This document shows, one piece after another, positions 37,236 through 45,986 of a stretch of DNA of 64,000 nt. How positions within the stretch are numbered: the first letter of the stretch is position 1; each line of letters starts with the position of its first letter. Below the pieces are notes generated by a model. The model saw only the letters and a list, made by a program, of their open reading frames with translations. It made no database searches and was not told the origin of the DNA. Source of the DNA: Pontibacter actiniarum (GTDB lineage Bacteria > Bacteroidota > Bacteroidia > Cytophagales > Hymenobacteraceae); contig NZ_CP021235.1 in the NCBI RefSeq assembly GCF_003585765.1, positions 2,852,001 through 2,916,000 of the forward strand, in the 5' to 3' direction. Position numbers and translations under genes: made by a program.

Positions 37236-37439
37236 AAGTAACTGTTCAAAGTTAGAGGTTTTTCTCTACTTCAAAACAGTTCTATTTGCAGGGGAGCTGA
37301 CACAAAAGCTAAAGCAACAAATTCTTGAAGGCTCATTCTGTAACGTCTTTGCTACTACTCAGCCTTCTTTCTTTGCTATTAGGAGACCCAAAAAGATATT
37401 TCAGCAATTATTTGCTTATTTTTACCAGCAAAAAGCTAT

Positions 37440-37970
37440 ATGAGTAAAGGCCAGTTTTTCCAAAAATTAAAAAAAGTCCCTCGCGCAGCTTATCTAAAAG
37501 CTGAAATGATACTACACTGGTGGCTCTTTAAGATTGCTAAGAATTGGGTTATTTTAGACCGTATAAGCTTAAGTTTAAGACCTTCCATATGGAGAATGGT
37601 GGGATGTCATGTTGGGAAGAATGTTGCCATTGGATATGATGTTTACTTCGATGTGCACAATGCGTCCCTTATACATATTGAGGATGATGTTTGGGTAGCA
37701 AGTCGATGCCTAATCTTGTGTCATAAAAGAGACTTATCAAACTACCGTAAGCATGATAGATATAATAGTCTTGGTTATTTGAAGCTCCCCGTTACCTTGA
37801 AGAAAGGGTGTGTAGTAGGAATGGGGTCTATAGTTATGCCTGGTGTTACAATAGGTGAGGGCTCTGTCATTGGAGCCGGCTCACTTGTTGTAAATGATAT
37901 ACCAGCTTGGTCCATTGCAGTTGGCAATCCGGCAAAAGTTGTAAAACAGCTAAAAGAACGAGAATCGTAA
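37440..37970 (+). CDS. hexapeptide-repeat acetyltransferase (WcaF/maltose O-acetyltransferase type)
   Basis: A 176-aa left-handed beta-helix acetyltransferase. Hexapeptide turns run from about residue 60 (GKNVAIGYDVYFDVHNASLI) to the end (VIGAGSLVVNDIPAWSIAVG, then NPAKVV). The catalytic His is likely H98 in LILCHKRD. It resembles the colanic acid acetyltransferases that O-acetylate surface sugars. It is the only plus-strand gene inside the glycan locus and lies 155 bases from the IS end, so its orientation may reflect a rearrangement at that junction. Confidence 0.85.
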   Translation: MSKGQFFQKLKKVPRAAYLKAEMILHWWLFKIAKNWVILDRISLSLRPSIWRMVGCHVGKNVAIGYDVYFDVHNASLIHIEDDVWVASRCLILCHKRDLSNYRKHDRYNSLGYLKLPVTLKKGCVVGMGSIVMPGVTIGEGSVIGAGSLVVNDIPAWSIAVGNPAKVVKQLKERES

Positions 37971-38130
37971 TTTATTTAATTTATCAACAGTTAATAAAGA
38001 TTTTGGTAACAACACGCATCCAAAGCTGTATTATGCCTTACTCACCATGAAACAATTATAGTTATTTTAGAAACCATAAGCTAACACCCGATTAGCTCTA
38101 CAGGATGTAGTACATCTAGTTATTTTAACT

Positions 38131-38916
38131 CTACCTCTTTAATATATTGTAAACTTTCTTTCGGAGTGGTAGCAGTTTTGAGTGCATACCGCTTAAAATG
38201 AACTTCATTTTACCTAAACTAATTTGGTCGGTAACACTTAGCCTAGATATTCTGTAAGGATTACCGTTAGGGTCCGACAACTGATGGTCAAACAAAAATG
38301 CGTATTTAATCCCTTCCTGCTTGGCTACTTCTTCAGCTAATAAATTTACATTGCCATTCGGGTATGCTAACAATTCATACCCATTTAGCCCATGCTTCTG
38401 AAAGAAAGCCTTTGAATTTTGAAGTTCCTGCTTTAACTCTTCAGCAGTACACTTATCGAACATGGGGTGGGTATGTGAATGGTTTGCTATAACAACTCCA
38501 GCATCCTGCATTTCTAGGAGCTGCTCTGTTGTTAACTGCAATTGCTCAAGCCTAGGCTTGCTAGACTGCTCTCTTAACCTCTCTAGATACTCAACTCTGT
38601 CTTTATTTGGCCAACCTTTAACTTCCCATACTTTTTTCTCTCCTTCTGCATCCCCAAGTAAATACACAAGTTCATCCCACCAAAAAGGTGTCTTTGTATC
38701 AATAAGCTCAGTAATAATAAACAAAACGGAAGGTATGTTGCTCTGCTTTAACAGAGGGAACATGTAGTTGTAAAAAGAAACATCTCCATCATCAACAGTA
38801 ATAGCTACATTTTCTTTTTTAAATAACTGGAAATGTTTTGACAGATTGTTCTTCTGCTTAATCTTGTGGTAAGTAACTATTTTACGATAAGATAATATCT
38901 CATTAATTATATCCAT
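38131..38916 (-). CDS. polysaccharide deacetylase family protein
   Basis: A 261-aa NodB-fold enzyme. Motif 1 reads ITVDDGDVSF (residues about 36-45; TVDDGD instead of the common TFDDG), and motif 2 is NHSHTHPMFD. A later ELLAYPNGNVN matches motif 3. There is no signal peptide, so a cytoplasmic lipid-linked or nucleotide-linked substrate is likely. It ends the upstream block of the minus-strand run. Confidence 0.85.
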   Translation of the reverse strand: MDIINEILSYRKIVTYHKIKQKNNLSKHFQLFKKENVAITVDDGDVSFYNYMFPLLKQSNIPSVLFIITELIDTKTPFWWDELVYLLGDAEGEKKVWEVKGWPNKDRVEYLERLREQSSKPRLEQLQLTTEQLLEMQDAGVVIANHSHTHPMFDKCTAEELKQELQNSKAFFQKHGLNGYELLAYPNGNVNLLAEEVAKQEGIKYAFLFDHQLSDPNGNPYRISRLSVTDQISLGKMKFILSGMHSKLLPLRKKVYNILKR

Positions 38917-38972
38917 TTTTAATTATTTCAGTTGGGCTTTATCAGACAGGCAGCATGAGGCTTAAAGTGGTA

Positions 38973-39515
38973 CTACACATTTTTAATGTAACCTTCACTA
39001 CCCTTCATACTTACAATTTTTGCAGGGTTACCTACAACAACTGCATGATCAGGAACATCAAAGTTTACAAATGATAAGGGTGCTATCAACACATCATTTC
39101 CTATTTTGACATTTCCCACAACTACAGCGTTAGCACCTATCCAGACTCTGTTTCCGATTATGGGACTGCCTTTCTTTGCTCCTCTACTCACATGACCTAC
39201 TGTTACTCCTTGTGCAACGTTACAATTTTCGCCTAGTACAGCATGCTGGTTTATCACTATCGACCCATAGTGTCCTAGAAAGAGGCCGCTTCCTATCTTA
39301 CAAGTATGAGGTATTTGAAACCCATATTTAACCTGCATTCTTCTAAAGAAAAATCTGGCTATAACACCTAAGGGATGTAAAGCCCCATAAATGTTACACA
39401 TTCGGAACAGGTACATAAACCTGACTCCAGGTCCTCCCAAAACCTTACGGAGGCTCTTATTTTCGCCTTTTTTAATATATCTGTGCGAATCACATTTGAG
39501 CATGTGGGGTTTCAT
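38973..39515 (-). CDS. serine O-acetyltransferase-like hexapeptide protein
   Basis: 180 aa of the CysE-like branch of beta-helix acetyltransferases: an N-terminal helical part (RKVLGGPGVRFMYLFRMCNI), then HYGSIVINQHAVLGENCNVA and QGVTVGHVSRGAKKGSPIIG, with two likely catalytic His. The end is HAVVVGNPAKIVSM. In glycan loci such WbbJ/CysE-like proteins O-acetylate sugars rather than serine. It lies between the unclassified 393-aa gene and the polysaccharide deacetylase. Confidence 0.85.
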   Translation of the reverse strand: MKPHMLKCDSHRYIKKGENKSLRKVLGGPGVRFMYLFRMCNIYGALHPLGVIARFFFRRMQVKYGFQIPHTCKIGSGLFLGHYGSIVINQHAVLGENCNVAQGVTVGHVSRGAKKGSPIIGNRVWIGANAVVVGNVKIGNDVLIAPLSFVNFDVPDHAVVVGNPAKIVSMKGSEGYIKNV

Positions 39516-39638
39516 CTTTTACTTTAGATGTATAACTTAGTTAGTCTGGCTAGTGGAGCTGCCACAACATAAAAAGATGCTATACTTAATTATCCTACTA
39601 TATATTTTATACTAACAACGATGAATGAAGAGAGCCTT

Positions 39639-40820
39639 TTAACTATACTCTTCCTTCTTTGAGATATAATTTACTACGTACGGATAAGATAGTTCTTCTG
39701 GGGTGCCTTCTGATTTGATATATTTAGATTTGTAACCTTTATAACCGGCGAGAGCATCAATATCTAGATGTGTATATACAGGCTTTTCTATATTAATTGT
39801 TGGTACCTTCAGCTCGGAAGCCATAGATCTTATTGAACGCTTAACCCTTTCTATACTGTCAAAAGAATTACTCTCCAACATAATTAAGGGCTTATCATAT
39901 ATAACTGCAAAATTGACAGCAGTACTAAAGTGCGTTAGTACCAAGAAAGAATACTTAACCAAACTTAAACTCTCACCTACAATAAATCTTTTACCCTCAA
40001 ATTTTGCTACATAGTCAGGATACTTCTCAGATTCTGGGTGCCCGGCAATAATAACAGGTTTGCCGTACATTTTAGAAACTTGATCTAGAACAATGTTTAA
40101 ATCTCGATAATATTTATCTACATCAACTGGCTCAGTAATAAGTTCTTTTAGATCAGGATGATGAAATATCATTTGATCTAGAAAAACGATTGCATCTTTT
40201 AACTCCTCTTCTAGCTGTGATTCAATATTAAGCAAATGAATATTATAATCATCAGTATGGGTAACGACTACTTTCTCTTTAGGTATGTAAGCTGGAACAA
40301 CACTAAAGTTAGAAGCCATTAAAAAATCCGGTTGGTACGCCTGCACCCCTAGCGCCTTCCCATATTTTCGTACAACTTTCTGATAAGCATATAGAAACAC
40401 ATTCCGAAGGGGCTTATACAACTTAAAGTGAAGTATAGTCCCTATCATGGCTTTCAATGCACTATCACGATTATCGGCTTTCAAGGGAACTGATTTAGTG
40501 ACTCTACCAACCCAGATCAAATCCTCTCGTGATTTGACCATTTTGTACAGTACCGGGTAATAATAAAAGAGACCTAACTGAGAAAATATGATTGTATTTT
40601 TCTCCAATCCTTTTACTTTCTCTTTCAAAGACTTAAAGCTTTTAACTACTACTGCATACTCTTTAATAGCTGGAGCGCTGGTAATAAAACTACCACTTAC
40701 CCCAAACAAGTCTCCAAGGTACCAGATTTGCACTTCGTGCCCTAACTGCTTTAGTTGATTGATTTGATAGGTCTCAATCATACTGTTTCGGAAGAGCCGG
40801 AGTTCTATAAAAACTACCAT
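39639..40820 (-). CDS. unclassified cytoplasmic protein, possible GT-B glycosyltransferase
   Basis: 393 aa, no signal peptide or membrane segment. The N-terminus (MVVFIELRLFRNSMIETYQI, then QLKQLGHEVQIWYLG) looks like the first Rossmann half of a GT-B enzyme. Near residue 275-300 it has LTHFSTAVNFAVIYDKPLIM, shaped like the donor-side loop of nonulosonate and capsule glycosyltransferases where Ser/Thr and a 'KP' turn bind the nucleotide. I do not recognise the family with confidence. It lies directly downstream of the ABC flippase and the CMP-nonulosonate synthetase, which makes a nonulosonate transferase a natural guess. Confidence 0.6.
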   Translation of the reverse strand: MVVFIELRLFRNSMIETYQINQLKQLGHEVQIWYLGDLFGVSGSFITSAPAIKEYAVVVKSFKSLKEKVKGLEKNTIIFSQLGLFYYYPVLYKMVKSREDLIWVGRVTKSVPLKADNRDSALKAMIGTILHFKLYKPLRNVFLYAYQKVVRKYGKALGVQAYQPDFLMASNFSVVPAYIPKEKVVVTHTDDYNIHLLNIESQLEEELKDAIVFLDQMIFHHPDLKELITEPVDVDKYYRDLNIVLDQVSKMYGKPVIIAGHPESEKYPDYVAKFEGKRFIVGESLSLVKYSFLVLTHFSTAVNFAVIYDKPLIMLESNSFDSIERVKRSIRSMASELKVPTINIEKPVYTHLDIDALAGYKGYKSKYIKSEGTPEELSYPYVVNYISKKEEYS

Positions 40821-40909
40821 ATTATATGCGCCTGAAGCGAAAAGGGTTTTTGTTAAGCCGAAAGAATGGGAATAGAATCTTATTCTGAGCTTAAGCCAAT
40901 TATGTAAGC

Positions 40910-42709
40910 TTACAAGTTGTTCATTTCAACAAGCTTGTTAAACCTGCTAGAAGTTTCTCTTAAACGATCAAAGGTTCCTATACTTTCAATAGCACCATTC
41001 TTGAGGTATACAATCTTATCAGCATCTTTAACAGTAGATAACCTATGGGCAATAATTATTATGGTGTACTTACCTTTAAGCAGGTTTATGTTCTCCTGAA
41101 TACTTTTCTCTGTTTCCGAATCCAAGGCAGAAGTAGCCTCATCCATAAAGAGAAAATCTACCTCTTTGTATAGTTCTCTTGCAATAGAAATCCTTTGTTT
41201 TTGCCCTCCGCTTACCATTACTCCATTATGACCTAAAGGTGCATTTTGCTTTTCAGGTAACTCCATTACAAAATCAAAAATTGCGGCCAACTTCAGCGCA
41301 TTTTCAAAACGCTGAATGTTAGCTTCAGTTGGCTCATCCCAAAATGTAATATTGTTAAAGACAGTGTCATTAAAAATGACAGGCTCCTGAGTTATATAAC
41401 CAATCCTTTTTTGGAAGGAAAGCATATTTATGTCTTTTCTATCTACACCGTCAACTTCATACATACCTCTCCCAACCGGAAGTAAACCACATAATACGTT
41501 CATCAATGTTGTCTTACCAGATCCGCTTTCACCTACCAAAGCAATTGTCTCATTCTTAGATATTGTGAAAGAGACGTTCTTTAATACCTGCTCCTGATTA
41601 TAAAAGAAGTCTAAGCCGTTAAGTCTTAACGATTGGTTAAAACTATTAACAGATTTTGTTCCTTGGTGCTCCTGGTTAACGGCCAGGTCATTGGTGAACT
41701 CCGTCATGTTATCTAGTGATCCTGATACTGACAAGAATGTGTTCCAATGATTTTGCACTGCCATTAAAAAAGTCAATGCCCTATAGAAGAAAAGTAGGCT
41801 CAAGATGATCAGGCCCAAGCTCCCTCCAAGGAGCTTCATCTGAATAAGAATAACAGCAACAACAACCAGCATAACAATTGGCTCTCGAATGGCTACTAGG
41901 GCCGATGCAAGCATTCCTAATTTCCTCTGAACCTCCTCAATGTGAGCAATTGAACTTTTAAGTTTATAACCAAAGTTTCTGATCAGTCCACTTGCTTTCA
42001 GGTACTTAAAATTAGCCACTTTTTGAATGAGAAGGCCTTGAAAAGAATGTGACTCTAAAGTGAGGTTCTTAGACTGTATTTTTGTTTTCTTGTAGAATTT
42101 GCTGAAAATGAAATTTGTCAATCCTCCCCCTATCATTACAAGAATTGCAAACTGTGCATTAGACATAAAGGCCAGAAACATATAAACAGCAACCAAAATA
42201 CCACTTTGGAAAGCACTGAAGTATGACCGGTACGCTTGCATTACCCTTTCAACCTCACCACTGAGGGTGTTTTGAATCTTACCAGAATCACTACTAACAA
42301 AAGATTTATAATCATAGCCAGACAAGAGGTCAATGTTAGTAAACCGAATTTGCCTAATAAAAACCTGTTGCAGAATGACTTTGTAGTACCCCTCAAAAAA
42401 CTTCATAACACCTTTCAGTACGAAAAAGACAAGCATTACCATTAATACTGTCTGAAGAGAAATATCAAGTCCAACAGTACGTAGGCCTTCAACTAAGAAA
42501 GACAGTTTCCCCATTTCCTCAGAACTCACTTCAGCTCCACTGCCATCTACCATTTGCAACAATGGCAAAAACATGGCTAAGCCAAAGCCGTCTAAAACCC
42601 CAACAAGCAAGCTTAAGGCAACAGAAATAAATATCTTGTTCCCCAAGTGCTTATGGAAATAAATGAAGCTGCCTAAATGACTATTAATTAATTCTTTTAA
42701 TTTATTCAC
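40910..42709 (-). CDS. ABC transporter with fused membrane and ATPase domains (PglK/MsbA-like flippase)
   Basis: 599 aa. The N-terminal membrane domain (about 20-320) has six helices. The ATPase domain has Walker A in GESGSGKTTLMN, the signature VSGGQKQRISIAREL and Walker B in DFLFMDEATSALD. It starts at GTG 42707-42709, overlapping the end of the cytidylyltransferase gene by 8 bases. Half-size exporters in glycan loci of this type flip lipid-linked oligosaccharide (PglK/Wzk). No Wzx flippase is seen in the window, which supports that role, but drug or peptide export cannot be excluded from sequence alone. Confidence 0.88.
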   Translation of the reverse strand: MNKLKELINSHLGSFIYFHKHLGNKIFISVALSLLVGVLDGFGLAMFLPLLQMVDGSGAEVSSEEMGKLSFLVEGLRTVGLDISLQTVLMVMLVFFVLKGVMKFFEGYYKVILQQVFIRQIRFTNIDLLSGYDYKSFVSSDSGKIQNTLSGEVERVMQAYRSYFSAFQSGILVAVYMFLAFMSNAQFAILVMIGGGLTNFIFSKFYKKTKIQSKNLTLESHSFQGLLIQKVANFKYLKASGLIRNFGYKLKSSIAHIEEVQRKLGMLASALVAIREPIVMLVVVAVILIQMKLLGGSLGLIILSLLFFYRALTFLMAVQNHWNTFLSVSGSLDNMTEFTNDLAVNQEHQGTKSVNSFNQSLRLNGLDFFYNQEQVLKNVSFTISKNETIALVGESGSGKTTLMNVLCGLLPVGRGMYEVDGVDRKDINMLSFQKRIGYITQEPVIFNDTVFNNITFWDEPTEANIQRFENALKLAAIFDFVMELPEKQNAPLGHNGVMVSGGQKQRISIARELYKEVDFLFMDEATSALDSETEKSIQENINLLKGKYTIIIIAHRLSTVKDADKIVYLKNGAIESIGTFDRLRETSSRFNKLVEMNNL

Positions 42710-43385
42710 CCTTTCTAGTAATGACTAATTCAGCTAAAGTAAAATCCAACTCATCATCTATATCAATAGATGAAACCTTATCCATCAAATATTTTTTCTT
42801 TTTCAGTTGTGCAAGCCCAACCTCTTTAAACTTCTTTACTTCTATGATATAGATCGCCCCGTTTAACTCATATACTTTAGGACAATCCTGTCTCCTATGG
42901 AACAAGCCAGTTTTAGACTTATAAAGCACTCCTTCTGAATCTTCCTCCATTAATACATAATAAGGGTTTGCATCAGTTTCTTTTACTGATACAATCATCT
43001 CTGTCCCCTCATCTATAAGTCTCAAAGCTTCTTTCAAATGTTGGCCTGTTCTCAGTGGGGAAGTAGGTTGAAGCAAAACAATATAGTCGTAAACAAGGCC
43101 ATTCTCCTCATAAACTTGCAACGCATGCTCCACTACCTGCTCAGAAGTAGCGAAATCTGTAGCTATTTCTGACGGCCTTAAGAAAGGCACTTTTAAACCA
43201 TATTGCTCCACAACATTCTTGATTTCAACATCATCTGTAGAAACACAGATGTCAGCAGCATCACTAACCTCTCTGGCAGCTTCAATTGTGTAAAGAATTA
43301 GAGGCTTACCATTTAAGCTTTTGATATTTTTACCCGGTAAACCTTTAGAACCACCCCTTGCAGGGATTAAAAAGAGAGTCCTCAT
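42702..43385 (-). CDS. CMP-nonulosonate synthetase (cytidylyltransferase, LegF/NeuA type)
   Basis: 227 aa. The CTP-binding start LIPARGGSKGLPGKNIKSLN, then VSTDDVEI and FLRPSEIATD, and the family motif FHRRQDCPKVYELNGAIYI. It activates a nine-carbon sugar (legionaminic acid here, by context) with CTP before transfer. It begins one base inside the stop of the PtmE-like gene and is followed by the ABC flippase, so activation, transfer and export genes are coupled. Confidence 0.92.
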   Translation of the reverse strand: MRTLFLIPARGGSKGLPGKNIKSLNGKPLILYTIEAAREVSDAADICVSTDDVEIKNVVEQYGLKVPFLRPSEIATDFATSEQVVEHALQVYEENGLVYDYIVLLQPTSPLRTGQHLKEALRLIDEGTEMIVSVKETDANPYYVLMEEDSEGVLYKSKTGLFHRRQDCPKVYELNGAIYIIEVKKFKEVGLAQLKKKKYLMDKVSSIDIDDELDFTLAELVITRKGE

Positions 43386-44431
43386 TAAAACTTAATATGG
43401 TATATATCTTCTTGCGCTTTTTTGAAATCTTCCGGTTTACCAATATCTAACCAATATCCTCTTAACGGGTATGACGTTACCTTCAGCCCCTTGTCGATCA
43501 ACAACTCCATGAGATCAGTAGTGTTGTAGAAGCTGCTTTTTGGAATATACTTTAATACCTCTTTCTTCATAAGGTATATTCCACCGTTGGAGTAGTAGGT
43601 ATATGTTGGCTTTTCCTTAAAACTTTTGATATCATTATCCTCTGTTTCTAGAACGGCATAGGGTACGTTTACTGTGTATGGAATCGTTACGACAGAAAGA
43701 GCAGCATCATTCTTTTGGAAATCAAGGAAGAAGTCTTCATAGTCAAGGTTAGTTAGCAAATCTGAGTTTGCAACTAAAACGTAATCATGCTGAAAGTCTT
43801 CTATCTTACTAACCGCCCCTAACGTACCTAGCGGTTCATCTTCCCAAACGTACTTTACATTGATAAATTTAGAACTACCATCCTGGAAATACTCCTCAAG
43901 CTGTTCACCTAAATATCTTACCGAGATCCAAAGATCATCTATTCCAAAACTTACCAACCTATCAACGTTATGTTCGATGATTGGCTTATTGCCTACTTTA
44001 AGTAATGGTTTAGGTGTATTATCTGTAAGCGGACGAAGACGCTCCCCCCTTCCGCCTGCCATCAACACTGCATCAACTGGTAAATAAGACTTTAAAAACC
44101 TAAAGTTTATAATATTTACGATTTTCCCCTCTTTACAAAGAACTGGGACTATTTTAAAATTATTATTCCTATAGTGGATTACCTCATCAATTGTATATGA
44201 GCCCCTCTGCAAGAACTTTGGATTAGGCTGTATAAAGTTATCTACTACATCCTCTAGCGTGAGCCCCTTTAAAAACCCCCTTCTTACATCCCCATCGGTT
44301 AAAGACCCGATCAGCTTTTCTTCTCCATCTACAACAAAAAGTATAGCATCAGCTGCCAATTCATTTAGTTGGGCTAGCGCTGTCTTGATGGGGGTTTGGC
44401 ACAGAATAATATGTTTGCGATAATCAATCAT
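43385..44431 (-). CDS. CBS-domain sugar-1-phosphate nucleotidyltransferase (PtmE-like)
   Basis: 348 aa. Two CBS motifs occupy about residues 1-115 (LIGSLTDGDVRRGFLKGL). The nucleotidyltransferase domain starts DAVLMAGGRGERLRPLTDNT (about 119-138), with KPLLKVGNKPIIEH. PtmE of Campylobacter has the same layout and makes GDP-glucosamine, the first committed precursor of legionaminic acid. The position inside the legionaminic gene set supports that role. The CBS pair suggests allosteric control by an adenine nucleotide. Confidence 0.9.
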   Translation of the reverse strand: MIDYRKHIILCQTPIKTALAQLNELAADAILFVVDGEEKLIGSLTDGDVRRGFLKGLTLEDVVDNFIQPNPKFLQRGSYTIDEVIHYRNNNFKIVPVLCKEGKIVNIINFRFLKSYLPVDAVLMAGGRGERLRPLTDNTPKPLLKVGNKPIIEHNVDRLVSFGIDDLWISVRYLGEQLEEYFQDGSSKFINVKYVWEDEPLGTLGAVSKIEDFQHDYVLVANSDLLTNLDYEDFFLDFQKNDAALSVVTIPYTVNVPYAVLETEDNDIKSFKEKPTYTYYSNGGIYLMKKEVLKYIPKSSFYNTTDLMELLIDKGLKVTSYPLRGYWLDIGKPEDFKKAQEDIYHIKF

Positions 44432-44433
44432 GC

Positions 44434-45105
44434 TTATTTATCAATATATTTTATTAGCTGGAAAGCCTCTGCATAATGCACTCCAACACTAGCCCCTCTA
44501 AAATGTGCTAGCGCTTTAATATTTTCTAATGATCGTGGAAATGGGTGCTCACCAAGCTCAGATTCATATACTTTCATAATTTCAAGCTTCTGCTCCAGAT
44601 GCTCTGAAATATCTATGAAGTAGTTTGGTAAGAAGGCTTTTTCTGGAAGTACTGGAGCGAATTCTGTCTCAGAAATACATTCATACATAAGAACTCGCTT
44701 TATGAATGGATATCGAAATGACTTTGTGCAGGCCATCACAGCATCAAAAATAACTCTATGATCAGAATGCGCGTCAGACCTGTTTAACGAGTAGATGATT
44801 TCAGGCTTAATCTCTTGGAAAATGGCAGATATTTCAGGGACCATTTTAATCAAGCTGGAGCTTGACAACGTCATTGTAGGGTAGTCAAGTTTATAAGTCT
44901 GCTTAACTCCAAGCAGGTTCGCCACTTTTACAATTTCGTCCTGCCTAGTTCTAACTCTATCCTCCGAAAAACCATCCTTTTCAAATATGTTGGTAACTAT
45001 TAACCAATATATATCATCTCCATTTTCTTTATGCTTGAGTAACGCACCACCTACACCAAGAACTTCATCATCTGGATGGGCAGAAATAACTATAACCTTT
45101 GCCAT
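44434..45105 (-). CDS. PIG-L family N-deacetylase
   Basis: A 223-aa zinc-dependent LmbE/PIG-L fold protein. The metal motif is SAHPDDEVLGVGGAL (residues about 8-22), and the third ligand is in SDAHSDHRVIF (near 116). The family removes acetyl groups from GlcNAc-type sugars or from their lipid- or nucleotide-linked forms. Its place directly after a formyltransferase, with which it shares one base, suggests that it frees an amine that is then formylated. The exact substrate is not shown by sequence. Confidence 0.9.
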   Translation of the reverse strand: MAKVIVISAHPDDEVLGVGGALLKHKENGDDIYWLIVTNIFEKDGFSEDRVRTRQDEIVKVANLLGVKQTYKLDYPTMTLSSSSLIKMVPEISAIFQEIKPEIIYSLNRSDAHSDHRVIFDAVMACTKSFRYPFIKRVLMYECISETEFAPVLPEKAFLPNYFIDISEHLEQKLEIMKVYESELGEHPFPRSLENIKALAHFRGASVGVHYAEAFQLIKYIDK

Positions 45106-45986
45106 TATATATATTGTCCTACTGCTATATCTTTAATTTCATCGAACTCTGTAAGCCATAATGCTCCATCTCCTGTTTTGACTAACATTCTATCAGGTTC
45201 AATTTTCAAAATTTTGCCTGGCTCTATGTTTGTCAATTTCTCAGTAGTACCAACTTCACATTTCCAAACTTTATACTCCTCACTATTGTGCACAAAATGT
45301 GCTCCGAGATAAGGCCTTGTTAAAGCTTTAACAAGATTCATAATTAATTTACTTGACATTCGCCAGTCAACTTCTCCGTCTTTTTTTCCTCTTTTCCTCC
45401 AGGTATTACCTTCGCCTATCTGCTTTATCCTTTTATACTTCCCACTGATTAGTTCAGGTATGAATTCTTCAATTTGGCCCAATGCTACTTCTATAATTTT
45501 ATTATAGAGGCTAGCTGCGTCATCATCACTAGTAATTAAAACCTCCTTTTGATTAAGAATATCACCGGTGTCAGCACCTTCATCCATAAAAAAGAAAGTA
45601 GACCCTGTTTTATTCAATCCTAATGCCAGAGCCCAAATAATAGGATGCCTACCTCTATTAGCAGGAATAAGAGCAGGATGAAATCCTACAACACCATGAG
45701 GGGCTAGAGTAAGAACTTCAGGCTTGAGCAAACTGGACCATCCAAAACAAAATAACACATCTGGTTTTAGTTGCTCAATCCACTTAACATTATTTGGATG
45801 GTTGATATTGTTAACATATTTATAACCAATACCCTGCTCTTCACATACATCTACCAAATTGGCGAAATCTGAGTTAAACTCTGACTTCGCCTTGGTTACG
45901 ACTCCAACAACATTAACATTAAGTTCTAGAAGCTTAAGTAAGGCTTTCCTTGAGAACTCTACAGTACCAATAAAGACTACTCTCAT
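45105..45986 (-). CDS. formyltransferase family protein (probable sugar N-formyltransferase)
   Basis: 293 aa. The Rossmann-fold formyl transfer domain (1 to about 185) has GFHPALIPANRGRHPI with the catalytic His103 and DEGADTGDIL with Asp142. The C-terminal subdomain (KKDGEVDW near residue 200, then ALTRPYLGAHF) follows the Fmt/ArnA pattern. The usual catalytic triad begins Asn-x-His, but here the Asn position is Gly101. It would transfer formyl from 10-formyltetrahydrofolate to an amino sugar. It lies between the 2-epimerase and deacetylase genes, so tRNA formylation is unlikely. Confidence 0.88.
   Translation of the reverse strand: MRVVFIGTVEFSRKALLKLLELNVNVVGVVTKAKSEFNSDFANLVDVCEEQGIGYKYVNNINHPNNVKWIEQLKPDVLFCFGWSSLLKPEVLTLAPHGVVGFHPALIPANRGRHPIIWALALGLNKTGSTFFFMDEGADTGDILNQKEVLITSDDDAASLYNKIIEVALGQIEEFIPELISGKYKRIKQIGEGNTWRKRGKKDGEVDWRMSSKLIMNLVKALTRPYLGAHFVHNSEEYKVWKCEVGTTEKLTNIEPGKILKIEPDRMLVKTGDGALWLTEFDEIKDIAVGQYI

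Larger units (their letters stand above)
36049..37284 (-). mobile_element. IS3-family insertion sequence (IS407-like group)
   Basis: About 1236 bp holding orfA and orfB in overlapping frames. The ends form a 20-bp imperfect inverted repeat: 36049-36068 (TAGAACTGCCTTGGAGTAGA) against the complement of 37265-37284 (TAGAACTGTTTTGAAGTAGA), 17 of 20 matching. A clear target duplication could not be fixed, so the exact outer bases may shift by one or two. Its high GC stands out from the AT-rich neighbourhood, which suggests later arrival. Confidence 0.85.

Noticed and set aside
38973..39515. Serine acetyltransferase (CysE) of cysteine synthesis
   Set aside because: The position in a glycan operon and the lack of the long CysE N-terminal domain favour a sugar O-acetyltransferase.
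45105..45986. Methionyl-tRNA formyltransferase
   Set aside because: It is embedded in a nonulosonate operon, with a deacetylase overlapping, and has an altered active-site motif.
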